From Echria macrotheca (taxonomy: Eukaryota > Ascomycota > Sordariomycetes > Sordariales > Schizotheciaceae), in assembly GCA_030411725.1 (NCBI GenBank), contig MU839833.1:806001-870000 (forward strand): 64,000 nucleotides of DNA, written 5' to 3'. The translations under genes were made by a program, and so were the position numbers. Position 1 is the stretch's first letter. Every line of letters starts with the position of its first letter. The notes beneath the pieces were generated by a model. The model did not search any database. It was not told where the DNA came from and saw only the letters and a list, made by a program, of their open reading frames with translations. This document shows positions 46,849 through 57,584 of this stretch, piece after piece.

Positions 46849-48239
46849 TCAGGCATTCGAATTCTCAACCGCTCGTTCCGAGGACTCATTCGTGTGTCCT
46901 TTCAAGGATCCGTTCATGGATCCGTCTGAGTGGTACCCCTGGTCTGGTAGCTCGTCCGGCGGCGTCATGACGCCCACAAACACAGGCCCATCCTGGATCC
47001 GCGAGCTCATGCTGTCGAACACGGGCGACTTAGACCGCTCGACAGGAATGGGATATCTAGCCGCGAGGAGAGCGGACTGCGGGGCGTCGTGGATGGTTGG
47101 CGGAGGGGTATAGGTAGAAGAGTTTGTAGACCAATTTGCGGTTCCATTAGTGGTGACCAGAGGTTCGTTGATGGACGGGTTGGTGTTCCGAGTCCGCAGC
47201 TTGGAGGGAAGGCTTTGTTCGAAGCCCTGCGAGCGAGCGACCTGTTCGATGCTCTTAAAGTACTGTTATCCCCATATCAGCATACCAATCCCCGACAAAT
47301 GGAGGAGGGAGGCGAAAGAAAATACCTTGACAGTCTTGACCTGCAACTCCAGCACCGCATCGTCATCGCACACAATCATGGCGTGAGGATGCAGCTGCAG
47401 CGCCGAAAGCGTCCACATGTGATTCACGCCCCCCTCGACACACTTCTGCAGCGCAGGCGCCTTGCGGGCCCCCAGCACGATAGCCACGACCTCGCGAGCG
47501 TCCATTACCGTCTGCACGCCGACCGTCAGCGCCATACGGGGCACCTTGTCAATGTCGGAGTCAAAGAAGCGGCTGTTGGCGAGCACCGTGTCGTAGGCCA
47601 GTGTCTTGGGCCTGGTGCGCGACGCCAGGCTCGAGCCCGGCTCGTTGAAGGCGATGTGACCGTCTTCGCCTATACCTGCGAGGAAAAGATCGATGCCGCC
47701 AGCGGCGAGGATGGCGGATTCGTAGGCTAAGCACTCGGCTTCAGCGTCGGGGGCGTTGCCGTTGAGGATGTGGACGTTTTGCGGGTTGATGTTGATGTGG
47801 CGGAAGAGATGGTGCCACATGAATGTGTGCTGAGATGTTGTTAACTATGTGTGTATTTCGAAGAGGGTGAGGATTGTTTGCGTACATAGCTCTGGGGGTG
47901 GTCCCTTGGGATACCCATGTACTCGTCCTGATGGATCAGTTTGGCGCGGAATACTGGGTCAGTATCAAGAGGCTTACCATGTTGAAGGTGACTACATTCT
48001 CAAAGGATACCTATACGCTTAGTAAAACAACTTCTGTAAACCAGTGAGGAGACGCTTACCTCGCCGGCCTTGAACTTGTCAACCAGGATCCTGTAGATGC
48101 CCAACGGGCTGGAGCCGGTTGGAAGGCCGAGAACAAAGGGGTTCGACGGGATGGGAGCAAATTCCTTGATGCGCTGAACGATGTAGTTGGCGGCGTAGGC
48201 ACTCGCAGCCTCGGCGTCGTCTCTAATGATGAGTCTCAT
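46849..48239 (-). CDS. dam1: Glucosamine-6-phosphate deaminase/isomerase with long C-terminal tail
   Basis: Five exons, 48239-48060, 48010-47978, 47927-47886, 47829-47326 and 47262-46849, include two micro-exons of 33 and 42 nt. They join to 390 residues. Residues 1-265 are a normal NagB fold: VLGLPTGSSPLGIY, VVTFNMDEYMGIPRDHPQSYH with the active-site Asp, LFLAGIGEDGHIAFNEPGSS with the catalytic acid pair and loop, and MALTVGVQTVMDAREVV. It converts glucosamine-6-phosphate to fructose-6-phosphate and ammonium. The last exon adds about 125 residues after YFKSIEQVA. This tail is rich in Ser, Thr, Pro and Asn, carries SP/TP sites and ends ERAVENSNA; bacterial NagB lacks it. The gene is divergent from the hexokinase and convergent with ron1. 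Joining the micro-exons restores the continuous family sequence, so the model is well supported. Confidence 0.93.
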
Positions 48240-49901
48240 ATTGGCTGGTGTTGTTCAACGAATAGGGGATTGCAATTCTATGATCAATTTCGACAGCAAG
48301 GAGAAGATATTTAGAGATGGTAGGTCTAAAGGATTTTTGTATTATGGGCTTAGCTTCTATTACGCAAGAGGTGAAGCCTTTTGACCAGAATTTGTGCAAG
48401 CTTGGGTCAAGGAAGTGGTTTCCCACAATTCGATCGTCGAACTGTCCTTCCTCCAGCTTCCACCAAGCCCATGTTCGGACATTCACTCGGTGCCATGATT
48501 CACTGTGACGCAGAACTAGCCAGCCATCACGATATCCAGACATCTTACCAGCAAATGAGTGGACGACGGACACTTCGGATGGCGTCGGCTTGGGATCCTG
48601 ACAAGGACTGACAGCACTGACAGGAGCGACAAGAGTGACAGGAACTGACGGGGGGTCTCCTGATGGAACGTCCCAGCTCCGAGGTTCGCGCTCGGCGGCC
48701 CGCAGGGTGCGTGGGAGAGTCTTGGAGTGGTTGTGGCGATCGCCGCCAGGTTACCACGTTGTGTCATGGTTGTGTGTGTCCCTGCTGATGGTTGTGTCTG
48801 TGGTTGTGTGCTTGTTGGTTTCCTTATCGGGACGCTGCATTGTGAGGTAACTGAGAGACGAAACAACCACAACCAACACCACAATCAACACCAACACCAG
48901 CAACCTCAACCATCAAACGCCAGCACTTTCAACTCGTGATATAAACTGACAATACCGTAGTGAGGCTCTGCGCCTGCACGAGTCCAGGCTGCAGCAGCGC
49001 GGCATCGAGACGGGACCACGGCAGCCAAGTGTCCGGAAGTGGCGGTGGGTGAAAGCGAGCAATTTGGCAATCTCGAAACGGCTGCGGAGCATGACGCTAG
49101 GGAATTAAGCTTTAGGGTGGCCTGTGCGCTCCCCCCGCCCGACCAGCTGCCAAGCCCTTTTTTGGCAGCCAACGCTTTCTCTCCATTCCACTGCCCAAAA
49201 CGTCGTCCAAGGCAACGTTACCTCCCTCGATTCAACCTCTTGCGAATCCACGTCCCCTCCCCGCAACATCGCTCTGCTTTCCCGCGCGACTGGGAGCCGA
49301 AGGCCTGTATTCCGCCTGGCCCTCGTTATTGCGTGTCGTGGCCCGTTTGCGTAGGACCGACTCGCCATGGCTTCGACGTCGCTCTGTTCCACACTGCCGT
49401 AATATCCTGCTATATTCGCGTCGGAGATATTTGCTCTCGCTATTGACGTCCACACGGGCCTGGCCGGGAATGTGCCGATCGCTGTCCCGCTGCCGGACTC
49501 TTTCCACGACGCTCGACTGGCCCAGGTAGCACTTGGCTCGACATCAACCTCGACCCCGGCGCCCTATACGACGGCTACCTTGGGCCTTACAAGCTTGCCT
49601 TCTCTTCCTGGCGGCCCCCCGGCAGGTTTCATTTTCCCGTGTCAGCCTTTTTAGGAGAGCCTGTGTGAAGCCGCCTGTCGAGCGGGAGCGAACCAAGGGA
49701 CACTGCAGCCCCAAGTCATCCAGCTGCTCATTGTCGTCCGTCCTGTCCTGTCCATGCTGCCGTGGGGAGGGGGCCTGCCGTAGCCAGATACTACGATCCA
49801 GATCTCCCAGACCGCATCTCGCTTCCTCCCAGATGACTTAAAAAGACGCCCTCGCTGCTCCCCGCCCGCCTCTCCCGCCGCCCTCCCGCCCCGTCTGTGT
49901 C
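48240..49901. promoter_or_regulatory. Shared divergent region upstream of dam1 and the hexokinase gene
   Basis: About 1.7 kb between divergent cluster genes. ATTTGTGCAA at 48390-48399, about 150 bp before the dam1 start, contains CACAAAT on the minus strand, which fits the CRCAAAW core bound by Ndt80-type proteins. A repetitive ACCAACACCACAATC-type stretch lies at about 48866-48900. No gene is recognised. Binding by Ron1 is inference. Confidence 0.4.
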
Positions 49902-51607
49902 ATGCGGCCACTCATTTCCGCAATGACATCGCTACGGCATGTTCTTCTAGCCGCCCTCAAGTCTCTACTCCGTGGAAAGTCTTTTCTCCAGGCCATGCTC
50001 GCCTTCTGGATCAGCCCGGCCGCCGTGACCTCGCAAGATGGCAAGCTGACGCCGGGTCCTACCCGGACCGTCGCCGACTTCCTCAACGAGGCCGAGGACC
50101 TCCTGCTTGGTCCTGTCGATGACGGCCTTTCCGACTTCGCGGCCAAGTTGAAGCAGCAGTTCCGCATAGGCTTGCGGTCCAACCCTGCCTGTATGTTGCC
50201 GTCCTACAACCATCAACTGCCCTCCGGTCACGAACGGGGGCAGTATCTGGCCCTCGATGTTGGCGGCTCGACGTTTCGTGTTGCGCTGGTGGAGTTGAGG
50301 GGGAAGGGTGTCAAGGGGCCCGCGAGCACCATCGTCCAGATGGACTCGTTCCGGATCGACAGCAGGGCTAAGAGCCTGCGGGGTCTCGAGTTCTTTGACT
50401 GGATGGCCGAGAGGATATTGCAGACCATATCCAAGGAGAGCAAGCGGGGAAGCAGCCCCGATGACCCTCTGCTGGTGGGCATGGCCTGGAGCTTTCCTAT
50501 CGAGTAAGTCGACCGTCTCTGCTAGCATCCGCGCTAACCAGCCCAGACAAACCTCGTCCAAGGGTGGGAAGCTTTGCGGTATGGGTAAGGGCTTCTATGC
50601 CGCCGAGGGTTTAATTGGACGCGATCTGGGGGAGATTATTGAGCTTGCCTGCAGGAAGAGGAATCTGTACGTCGAGTTGTCGGCCATTGTCAACGACTCG
50701 AGCGCCACTCTGCTGTCCGAAGCCTACCTCACCTCCTCAACGCGGTTCGGCTTGATTCTCGGAACTGGCGTCAATATTGCCGTCCACCTGCCCGTAGGAA
50801 CCATTGGCCAACCAAAGTATGGCGATCGGCCCCAGTCGTGGCACGATAAGGCGAGCCACGTTATCGTCAACACCGAGCTGGGCATGTTTGGAAAGGGGAT
50901 TCTTCCTCTGACCAAGTGGGACTATTCGCTCCTGGATTCCCATCCGCGGCCGGATTTCCAGCCTCTTGAGCACCTTGTCAGCGGTTACTACGTGGGCGAA
51001 GTTTGTCGGTTAGCGCTGGTGGAAGCCATCGAGACGACGGGATTGTTTGGTGGGATTGTGCCGCCATCACTATTGTCGCCATATTCGCTCGACACCGAGA
51101 CACTCTCGCTCATTGCAGCGTACGTACCTAACCAAGACACCCAAACCTGGAGAAACTAACTAGCTTAGGGATACCGATCCGTCCTCTTCCGCGGCTTGCA
51201 AGATATTCGCCTCACGGCACCCTTCTGTGGTCGAACCGGATTGCGCCGACATCGCCGTACTTCGGACCATCTCTTCGTATATCGCACGTCGCTCCGCCTC
51301 GATAGTGGCGGCGTCTTTGGTGGCGCTGTGGGAGCTCAAGTCGGAAACCGAGGAGGAGCTGCTCAACACGTTGCCGGCCGACTCGCCGTTCGCGGCCGAG
51401 ACGAAGGCAGAGATGGAGATTGCCCGGACGACGGTGGCGTTCAACGGGTCCGTCATAGAACACTACCCGGGGTATCTGCAGTGTGCCCAACAATATATCG
51501 ACGACCTTGTGTCTACGAGCAGTCGGGTAGGCGGCTCGATCGAGCTGGTGGCAGCGCGGGAGAGCTCGTTGCTGGGGGCGGCTGTGGCGTTGGCCTGCTT
51601 GGAATAA
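49902..51607 (+). CDS. hxk3: Divergent hexokinase-family sugar kinase, probable GlcNAc kinase
   Basis: Three exons, 49902-50503, 50547-51119 and 51169-51607, encode 537 residues (or 530 from the second ATG at 49923). Hexokinase motifs are present: LALDVGGSTFRVALVEL (phosphate 1), MAWSFPIEQ, AIVNDSSATLLSEAY with the catalytic Asp, LILGTGVN, VNTELGMFG and a C-terminal GGSIELVAARESSLLGAAVAL. The sugar-loop region differs from glucose hexokinases: yeast has RWTKGF, whereas here it is CGMGKGF, and the NDTTGT motif is NDSSAT. Together with its place in the cluster, this points to phosphorylation of GlcNAc to GlcNAc-6-phosphate, as for Candida Hxk1 (Nag5). The N-terminus (about 8-37) is hydrophobic and basic. 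Substrate is inferred; the kinase family is certain. Confidence 0.88.
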
Positions 51608-53699
51608 AAGATACATTGCGTGATGATTATGTCATGAGGATGGTGCATGGCGGGGGTAGAGGCGTCTGGTGTATATACGATCTTTTGGATAATGGTTTCA
51701 CTGTCTTATAAACTTGGTTTCTTGCGATCTTTTCCAGCGCCTGATTCTCATCATGTCAACGGCGAGGCCTTGATGACGGTGTTTCGTCATAACAGAATAA
51801 TGGGTACGTACGGACGTATCGCCTGGTTTTGCTCTTCCTACCGACCTTAATTTGTCCCAGAAGGACTTAATATAGACGAAAGAGGTGTAAATACAAAGCA
51901 TCAAGGGGTCCCTAGAAGAGAGACATCGTTCTTGAGAAGCAAGCTTTTTCTCCTCTGTCTTTTCTCTCTCTCTCATATTTACAAAGTCATAGAAGGATGT
52001 CGAAAATCACCTTGGTCTTCAATCCATGCAATTTTCCAGCCAGACACATATTGGAAACGTCCCTGACGATGTCGGTATCTTGAAAGCCGTTTTGTTTCGG
52101 AATAGGCTCTCAAGGTTATTACTTGCGACGCTGTAGTGTTCTTCCGCAAAGCTTCTCCTACGATATTCCCCCCTTCCCTAGCTACGTCAATACGGATGGA
52201 TTTCGCTGGCAGTCGCTCGTTTATTATGGACGGTAGAATAATCTAGCACTTTGACCTCAGTCCTTTTGCGGAATGGACGGCTGATCTGATCCCAGAACAA
52301 TATCCAGCTCTCTCTGGGTAGGGTCTGTTCCTCCCTCTTCCGAACCAGATGTCTAGAAAAACGCGGTGTCCAAAACGCTCATTGTTGGTAACATAGGTAT
52401 CCTTTTGCTCCTGCCTCGCTTGCCTGAAGCCTTTTTTGTAGCTATAACAGCAGTTTTACCTAACAGCTGTTAGATCCAACAGCGATCCAATCCAACAGCG
52501 ATCCAATCCAACAGGGATCCAATCCAATAGCTGTTAGGCCCTTAAAAGCTTTTAGAAGGAAAATCGGGGGTTCGCCAAATCACACTTACGAGAGATTTAA
52601 AGCACTGGCTATGTTGACACCCCAACAGTCTGTTTTGACCTATGCATGGTAGGTCAGGTAGGTGTCCAATCTCGTCGACAAATATCCACCAGAAGAGGCG
52701 GGCCCCCTCGACTGTTTGGTTCAGGGCTGAGTTTGGGGAGGGGTTTTTATTATTATTGTCGTCCTTGTCCTCGCCTTCCATCCTAGAGTCGGCCTTGTGG
52801 CACTGCGATTTGCATTGATGGGCAGCGGGGAGCAGAGTCTTCAGTACGGGCCGGAGGTATTCTTCGACTGGGGCTCTGTCCGGACTGCTCCATGACGGTT
52901 GCGCTCAGCGGGACGACGTGGTATACCTTTGGCATCTGTGTGCTGAGGAGTTGGGAATGGTGCTTCTTTCCATCCTCTTAGTGATCTTCGGAGTCGGCGC
53001 AACCTATTAACCCATCGGGAGTACCACACGAGTGAGTCCCGATTTCACTGCATTTTCTCCCCCGCAGGAGGCCTTGCCATCACACGTAAGGCGCTTTCCT
53101 CTTCACCAACTCAGACATTTTTTTTTTTTCACCACTCGCTGAACCACCAGTGTTCGTTAGGTCACCGAGAGACGAGAGAAAAGGAGGAAGAGACGGTCAG
53201 CGAGGGGGGGTTTATAGTCCTGGGAATTATGGGGCGGTGGATCAGGAAGAGAAAGACACAGAAGGAAGGGGCAACATGTGTCTTTCCAACCCATTTTGTT
53301 CAACACTCAGCAAGGAAAGTGATGCATGTGCTTTTTTTTTTTCTGTACTTTGTTTCTGTACTCAAAGTACCCACACATGTAGTCAAGTGGAAAGCGCCTT
53401 CCTTTTCATGCACGCAGATCTCCTTTCGGGAAGAATATGAAGACGAGCCACGTTGGAAGAGTCGCTAACCTGTTTGCACCTTCTCCTCGCCAGTGAACCT
53501 AAAAAGCCCAACCTCCAAAGTTGAAGGCGACATAGGTAGTTCTATTCTCAACACCTCAAATCGCAACACGGTGACGCACCACTCAACCTAACGCCACATC
53601 AACATCACTCATACTCAGAACCGTCCATACCATCATTATGTATATTCATCATTACCAAATATATACCCCGCTCTTCAACCCAATAATTACAAAATGAAC
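51608..53699. other. Gene-free region at the right border of the GlcNAc cluster
   Basis: About 2.1 kb between the convergent hexokinase and ceramidase genes. It is AT-richer than its neighbours and contains a 16-bp tandem repeat with a palindrome, annotated separately. Frames here have no domains. It could include a decayed mobile-element remnant, but no transposase fragment is recognisable. Confidence 0.5.
52460..52536 (+). repeat. 16-bp tandem repeat bordered by a CTAACAGCTGTTAG palindrome
   Basis: A perfect 14-bp palindrome at 52460-52473 is followed by a short partial unit and three consecutive 16-bp units, ATCCAATCCAACAGCG and close variants, at about 52485-52532. The last unit runs into AGCTGTTAG, half of the same palindrome, so the array is framed by matching ends. 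Confidence 0.85.
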
Positions 53700-55957
53700 C
53701 TATGCCACAACAAACTCATTGCTAACCCCTTCAAACGCAGTAACCTTCCCAATGAGCGGCTTATAGTCCCCATAATACCGCACCCTGTACTTCCTCCCCT
53801 TCTCCACCTCTCTTCCATTCGCCCCATCCCACTTCCCCGTCTCCCACGAGATCGTCACCTCGCTGTACCCTAGCAGAAAATTCGTTCGCGTCCAGGTATA
53901 CACCAGCTCCCAGTCGGAATCATCCCTGTACCTCTTCCACGTCGTCCCATCACTCTGCAGCTGCTCGACGGCCGCAAACGTCCCCTCCAGCCGAAGGTTA
54001 TTCCGCGGGTTGGCGCCGACAAAGGTTGCATTCACCGTGGCGCCGACCGAGTACTGGGCTGATGGCTGGCCGGTGCACTGGCCGAATTTCTTGCCTGGGG
54101 GTGCGTTGTCCTGCACCACGCCCGTGATGAAGCTCAGGCTGTTCTTGCGGTTGTCCGGCGGCGATGGGCCCGCTGGTAGGGCGGCACCAGAAGACGACGG
54201 GGACAAGGCCGGCAGGCCGCGCAGCGTCAGGTTGATGTAGGCCGGCAGCTCCCACTGTCCAAAGAGGGTACTGGCGCCCTCGTAGCGCTGGATGGCGTAC
54301 TCCTCGGGCGTCGCGACGTAGTGCGCATACGTATTCGCCGGACCACCAAGAACCACGATCGGTTCGGCGGTCGTCAGGGACAGGCTGGACGCGGCTGTCT
54401 TGACGGCGTTGCGCCATCTGCGGCCGGCCATGGTTGTCGCCTCGGACGGAGACACAATAATGATGAACTGGCCGACGCGCAGGGACTGGATATCGACGAT
54501 GTTGGGCGACCACGCGTACGGCGTCGACATCTCGCCCACGTCGAGCAGCACCGGCTTCGGCTGCTGGCATTTTACCTGCTGCGCCGACGGCACCCGGAGC
54601 AAGCCCGATACCACGCTCCACAGCGGATTATTCGGCGCGCCCGAGTCAGCCTGCGTAAAATCGAAGGCGCCGGGCCAGTCCGACGTGCCGGCGGCGAACG
54701 AGTAGCCCAGCGCGGCCGGGCACGTCTGCACCTGTGTGCCGTTGTCGAGCGGGAACGTGTAGTACTGCATGTCCTGGAAGTAGTGGAACGACCGGACCGT
54801 CGACCCGACGACGGGCACGGCCGCCGAGTCGAAGGCGTCGTACAGCGCCTTGGCTCCGGCGAACTGCCGCCGCCCGACTTCGAAACAGCTCGTCACGCCG
54901 AGGTCGACCTTGTCGAAGGCCGGGCCGCGCCCGTGGCACGACTGCGACTTGCCGTCGGCGCATGTGCTCGTCTCGAGGCTGCACATCTGGCCCGACCCGT
55001 CATCGCAGTAGGCCCCCAGCACGTTGGGCGTCGTGTCACCCACGTTGGCTTGCGAGAAGCCAGCCACAAAACCGTCGGCCGCGTTACTGCTGCCGCTGAC
55101 GGCCTGCTCGAAGAGGATGGCGGCGACGCCCTTGTTGTCGCCGCTGACGTGGGTGTTGTTGCCGAGCATCGACGTGCCATGGGTCGGGAACCAGGTCAGG
55201 ACACCAATGTTCTTGGAGTCGGAGGCCCGCTGGAACCGCAGCAGGGTCAGCGTCTTGTCGACGTCGTCTGAGTACTGCGCCCGTTCCGCGGCTGGGTTGG
55301 CCAGGTAGGCATAAAGGCTGCGGTTGATGTTGGCGCCTGTGACCTTTGTGGTTCCGACATCGAGGTACCCCTGACGGAATTAGCAACATGGCTCACCAGA
55401 AGGACAGAAACAAAAACCTCTTGGAGCGACTCGTGCGCCCGCTTGATGGCCAGCACGGCGCCGTCGACGAGGGCCTGGTAGCTCTGCTTATCGAAGCCCA
55501 AGCTGGTGATCTGCGGGAGGAGGTAGTTGAAGAAGGCGCCGGGTCCACTGTGCGAGTGCGTGCCCGTCAGGGCGATGTTGGACTGGCCGTAGACCGAGTA
55601 TGCCGAGCCGAGAGCGGCGACGCCCTCGAGGACGCCATTACGGACGGCCGTGTCCCCGGACTGGGCGTCGAGCACCACGTAGACGAACCGGTTCTCGGGC
55701 TTCCCAATCTCGCCGATGATGAAGGCGCGGGCATAGATGCGCTGCCGGAGACCGGATCCAACCTGGCTGGTGGACGCGTACCCGGCGAAGTTGATCTCGA
55801 CCACCGGGCCTGTGATGTCCCCCTTTCCCACGCCAATCAGATACTTGTCGCCCTTGGCTGCCCTCCTACTCTGGTCCGTAGCGACTGCAAGCTGGGTGAG
55901 AGCCAGCAGGAGCACACTCAAGAAGGTCAGGAGTTTTTGACCTAGTAACCTTGCCAT
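53700..55957 (-). CDS. Secreted neutral/alkaline ceramidase
   Basis: Two exons, 55957 to about 55418 and 55370-53700, encode about 736 residues, typical for neutral ceramidase. A signal peptide is clear (MARLLGQKLLTFLSVLLLAL, then TQLAVA). Family motifs follow: VGKGDITGPVVEINFAGYA, ALTGTHSHSGPGAFFNY (zinc-binding His), NINRSLYAYLANP, WFPTHGTSM, VSGDNKGVAAILFE and FSQANVGDTTPNVLGAYC. The last corresponds to the catalytic-serine motif GDxSPN, with Thr at the serine position. The C-terminal beta-sandwich runs to EFVVA. The enzyme splits ceramide into sphingosine and fatty acid outside the cell or in the secretory path. The intron is short, with two in-frame donors (ending exon 1 at 55418 or 55412); the first gives QEGYLDVG and a 47-nt intron and fits the family better. 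It is not obviously related to the GlcNAc cluster. Confidence 0.9.
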
Positions 55958-57584
55958 CTTGGCTGTTTTGTGCCCCGTAGACAAGAAGATAACGAGAGAC
56001 TAGTGTAAACCGTCCGCCCCAGCCTTTTAGACCTTTTCCGCCAGGGTGGTGCTACCTCAAATGAGCGTGATGGTACCCTAAGGTGTTATATGGAGGTCGC
56101 GTGGTCGTCGATCCTCGGGACTCTTAGCCCCGCCCATATGACAAGAGAAAAGAAAAGAAGCTATCGAAAGCAACACAAGCGAAGGGACAACGAGATGGGG
56201 ATGGGATGGGGGGAGGGTCAAACGGGGCAGCTTTCCGTTTTCACAACCGGGGGATACGACATGACGCGGACACATGGACTCGAACGAAAAGAAACACAAA
56301 AGCTTGTGTTTCCAACCAGGCCATCATGACCCGGTCTGTTGGATTCCCTAGAATCAGGTTCATTTTACTCTAGCGTACATAACACTCTCGGCAAGACAAG
56401 GAAAAGACAAGTCCTGGAAGCGGAAATGGTGGGAGGGACGGGGGGGAACAGAAGAGACCAATGACGGTCGTGATGTCGCGTTCCGTCCGGTCGCGCGATG
56501 TCATCCCCATGTCCTCCTCGTCTGTGTATCACCCGGCCACGGACAGGCACACGCCGGGACTTGCAAAATGCGGGGAAAGTCACTCGCTCGGCTTCGCTGG
56601 TTTAATGAAGGAATCAAGCAGTCGTTGGGTTGCTTGGTTACCCTCGAATGTGGGAAAATGTCACCCAAAGACCAAAAAAAAAGAAAACGCTGTGATTTTA
56701 CTCGAGCGTTCATGTGGGGCAGATAACCTCTAGACCTAACCATTTCTGCTTCTTTTTACTGTAGAGTACACAGTACGGGATATCTAGTCGACGTGACGTC
56801 GTTTTCTGGGGCCGGTTAGCGCTGCAAAGAAAGTCAAAGGCCAAGCAGGTCCCGTGAGCAGCCCATTGGACTGTTCCTCGGCCCTGGCATATTCAACTGG
56901 CCAGCCACAGTGAGCGAATCTCAGGCTCGGGAACAGCGCGAAAGGGGGGCGCCGCCACGCCACAGCAGCCATCCCGCTGTTTCCGCACCGCGCGGCTCAA
57001 ACACCCCCTCCATCCAAGCATCTGGCCTATCGACGACCAGAAGTCCGATTTCCAACGTCCAGCGGTGAAATTTGGTGTGGGTGCCACCCTTCCATTTCCC
57101 ACTGCAGCTCCTGCCTGGGACAGCAAAGGACTTACTTTGGTAATCTCGACTCCTAGCTACGCTTGTACATATGAAATGGATACCCACTCCAAACAAGGTT
57201 CGAGATAAGCTAATCACCGAGTTCGTCTGTCGCACATCCATACGTTGTACAGAGATCAAGGTCATCCAAGACAACGCTACACCACCCCGGTCAGAACTCA
57301 AATGGAACCTTTGCTGTGGTCGTGTGAGGGCCTGCAGCGTCACTATTGGCATCACGAGCCCGGATATGTTGTGTTTGGTTACATTCACCCGACACTAATT
57401 CTGGACACAAAAGAAGGACTAGAAGACAAAACAAACGGACAATTCTTGTAAGCAGGAAAGCTTATCCACCCGTCAATATACAAAATATTGTCGCTGTTGC
57501 TCGTACATACAAGTAGATAGATATATACCTGATACATATAGGTAGAAACGAATAGACAAAACAGTGAATCTCGAAGCCGACGGA
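55958..57584. other. Intergenic between ceramidase and giant membrane protein gene
   Basis: About 1.6 kb holding the ceramidase promoter (near 55958-56300) and the 3' region of the gene to the right; both genes are on the minus strand. No recognisable gene, tRNA or repeat is seen. Confidence 0.5.

Noticed and set aside
37922..51607. A CRISPR, phage-defence or secondary-metabolite system as the unusual locus
   Set aside because: All genes fit amino-sugar catabolism and regulation. No synthase, transporter, nuclease or repeat array is present.
51608..53699. Transposable-element remnant in the gap right of the hexokinase
   Set aside because: AT-richer and repeat-bearing, but no transposase, terminal repeats at both ends or target duplication could be shown, so only the small repeat is annotated.
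56268..56300. Second B-box-like sequence GTTCGAGTCC on the minus strand
   Set aside because: The flanking bases do not pair into a T arm and no tRNA body is present.
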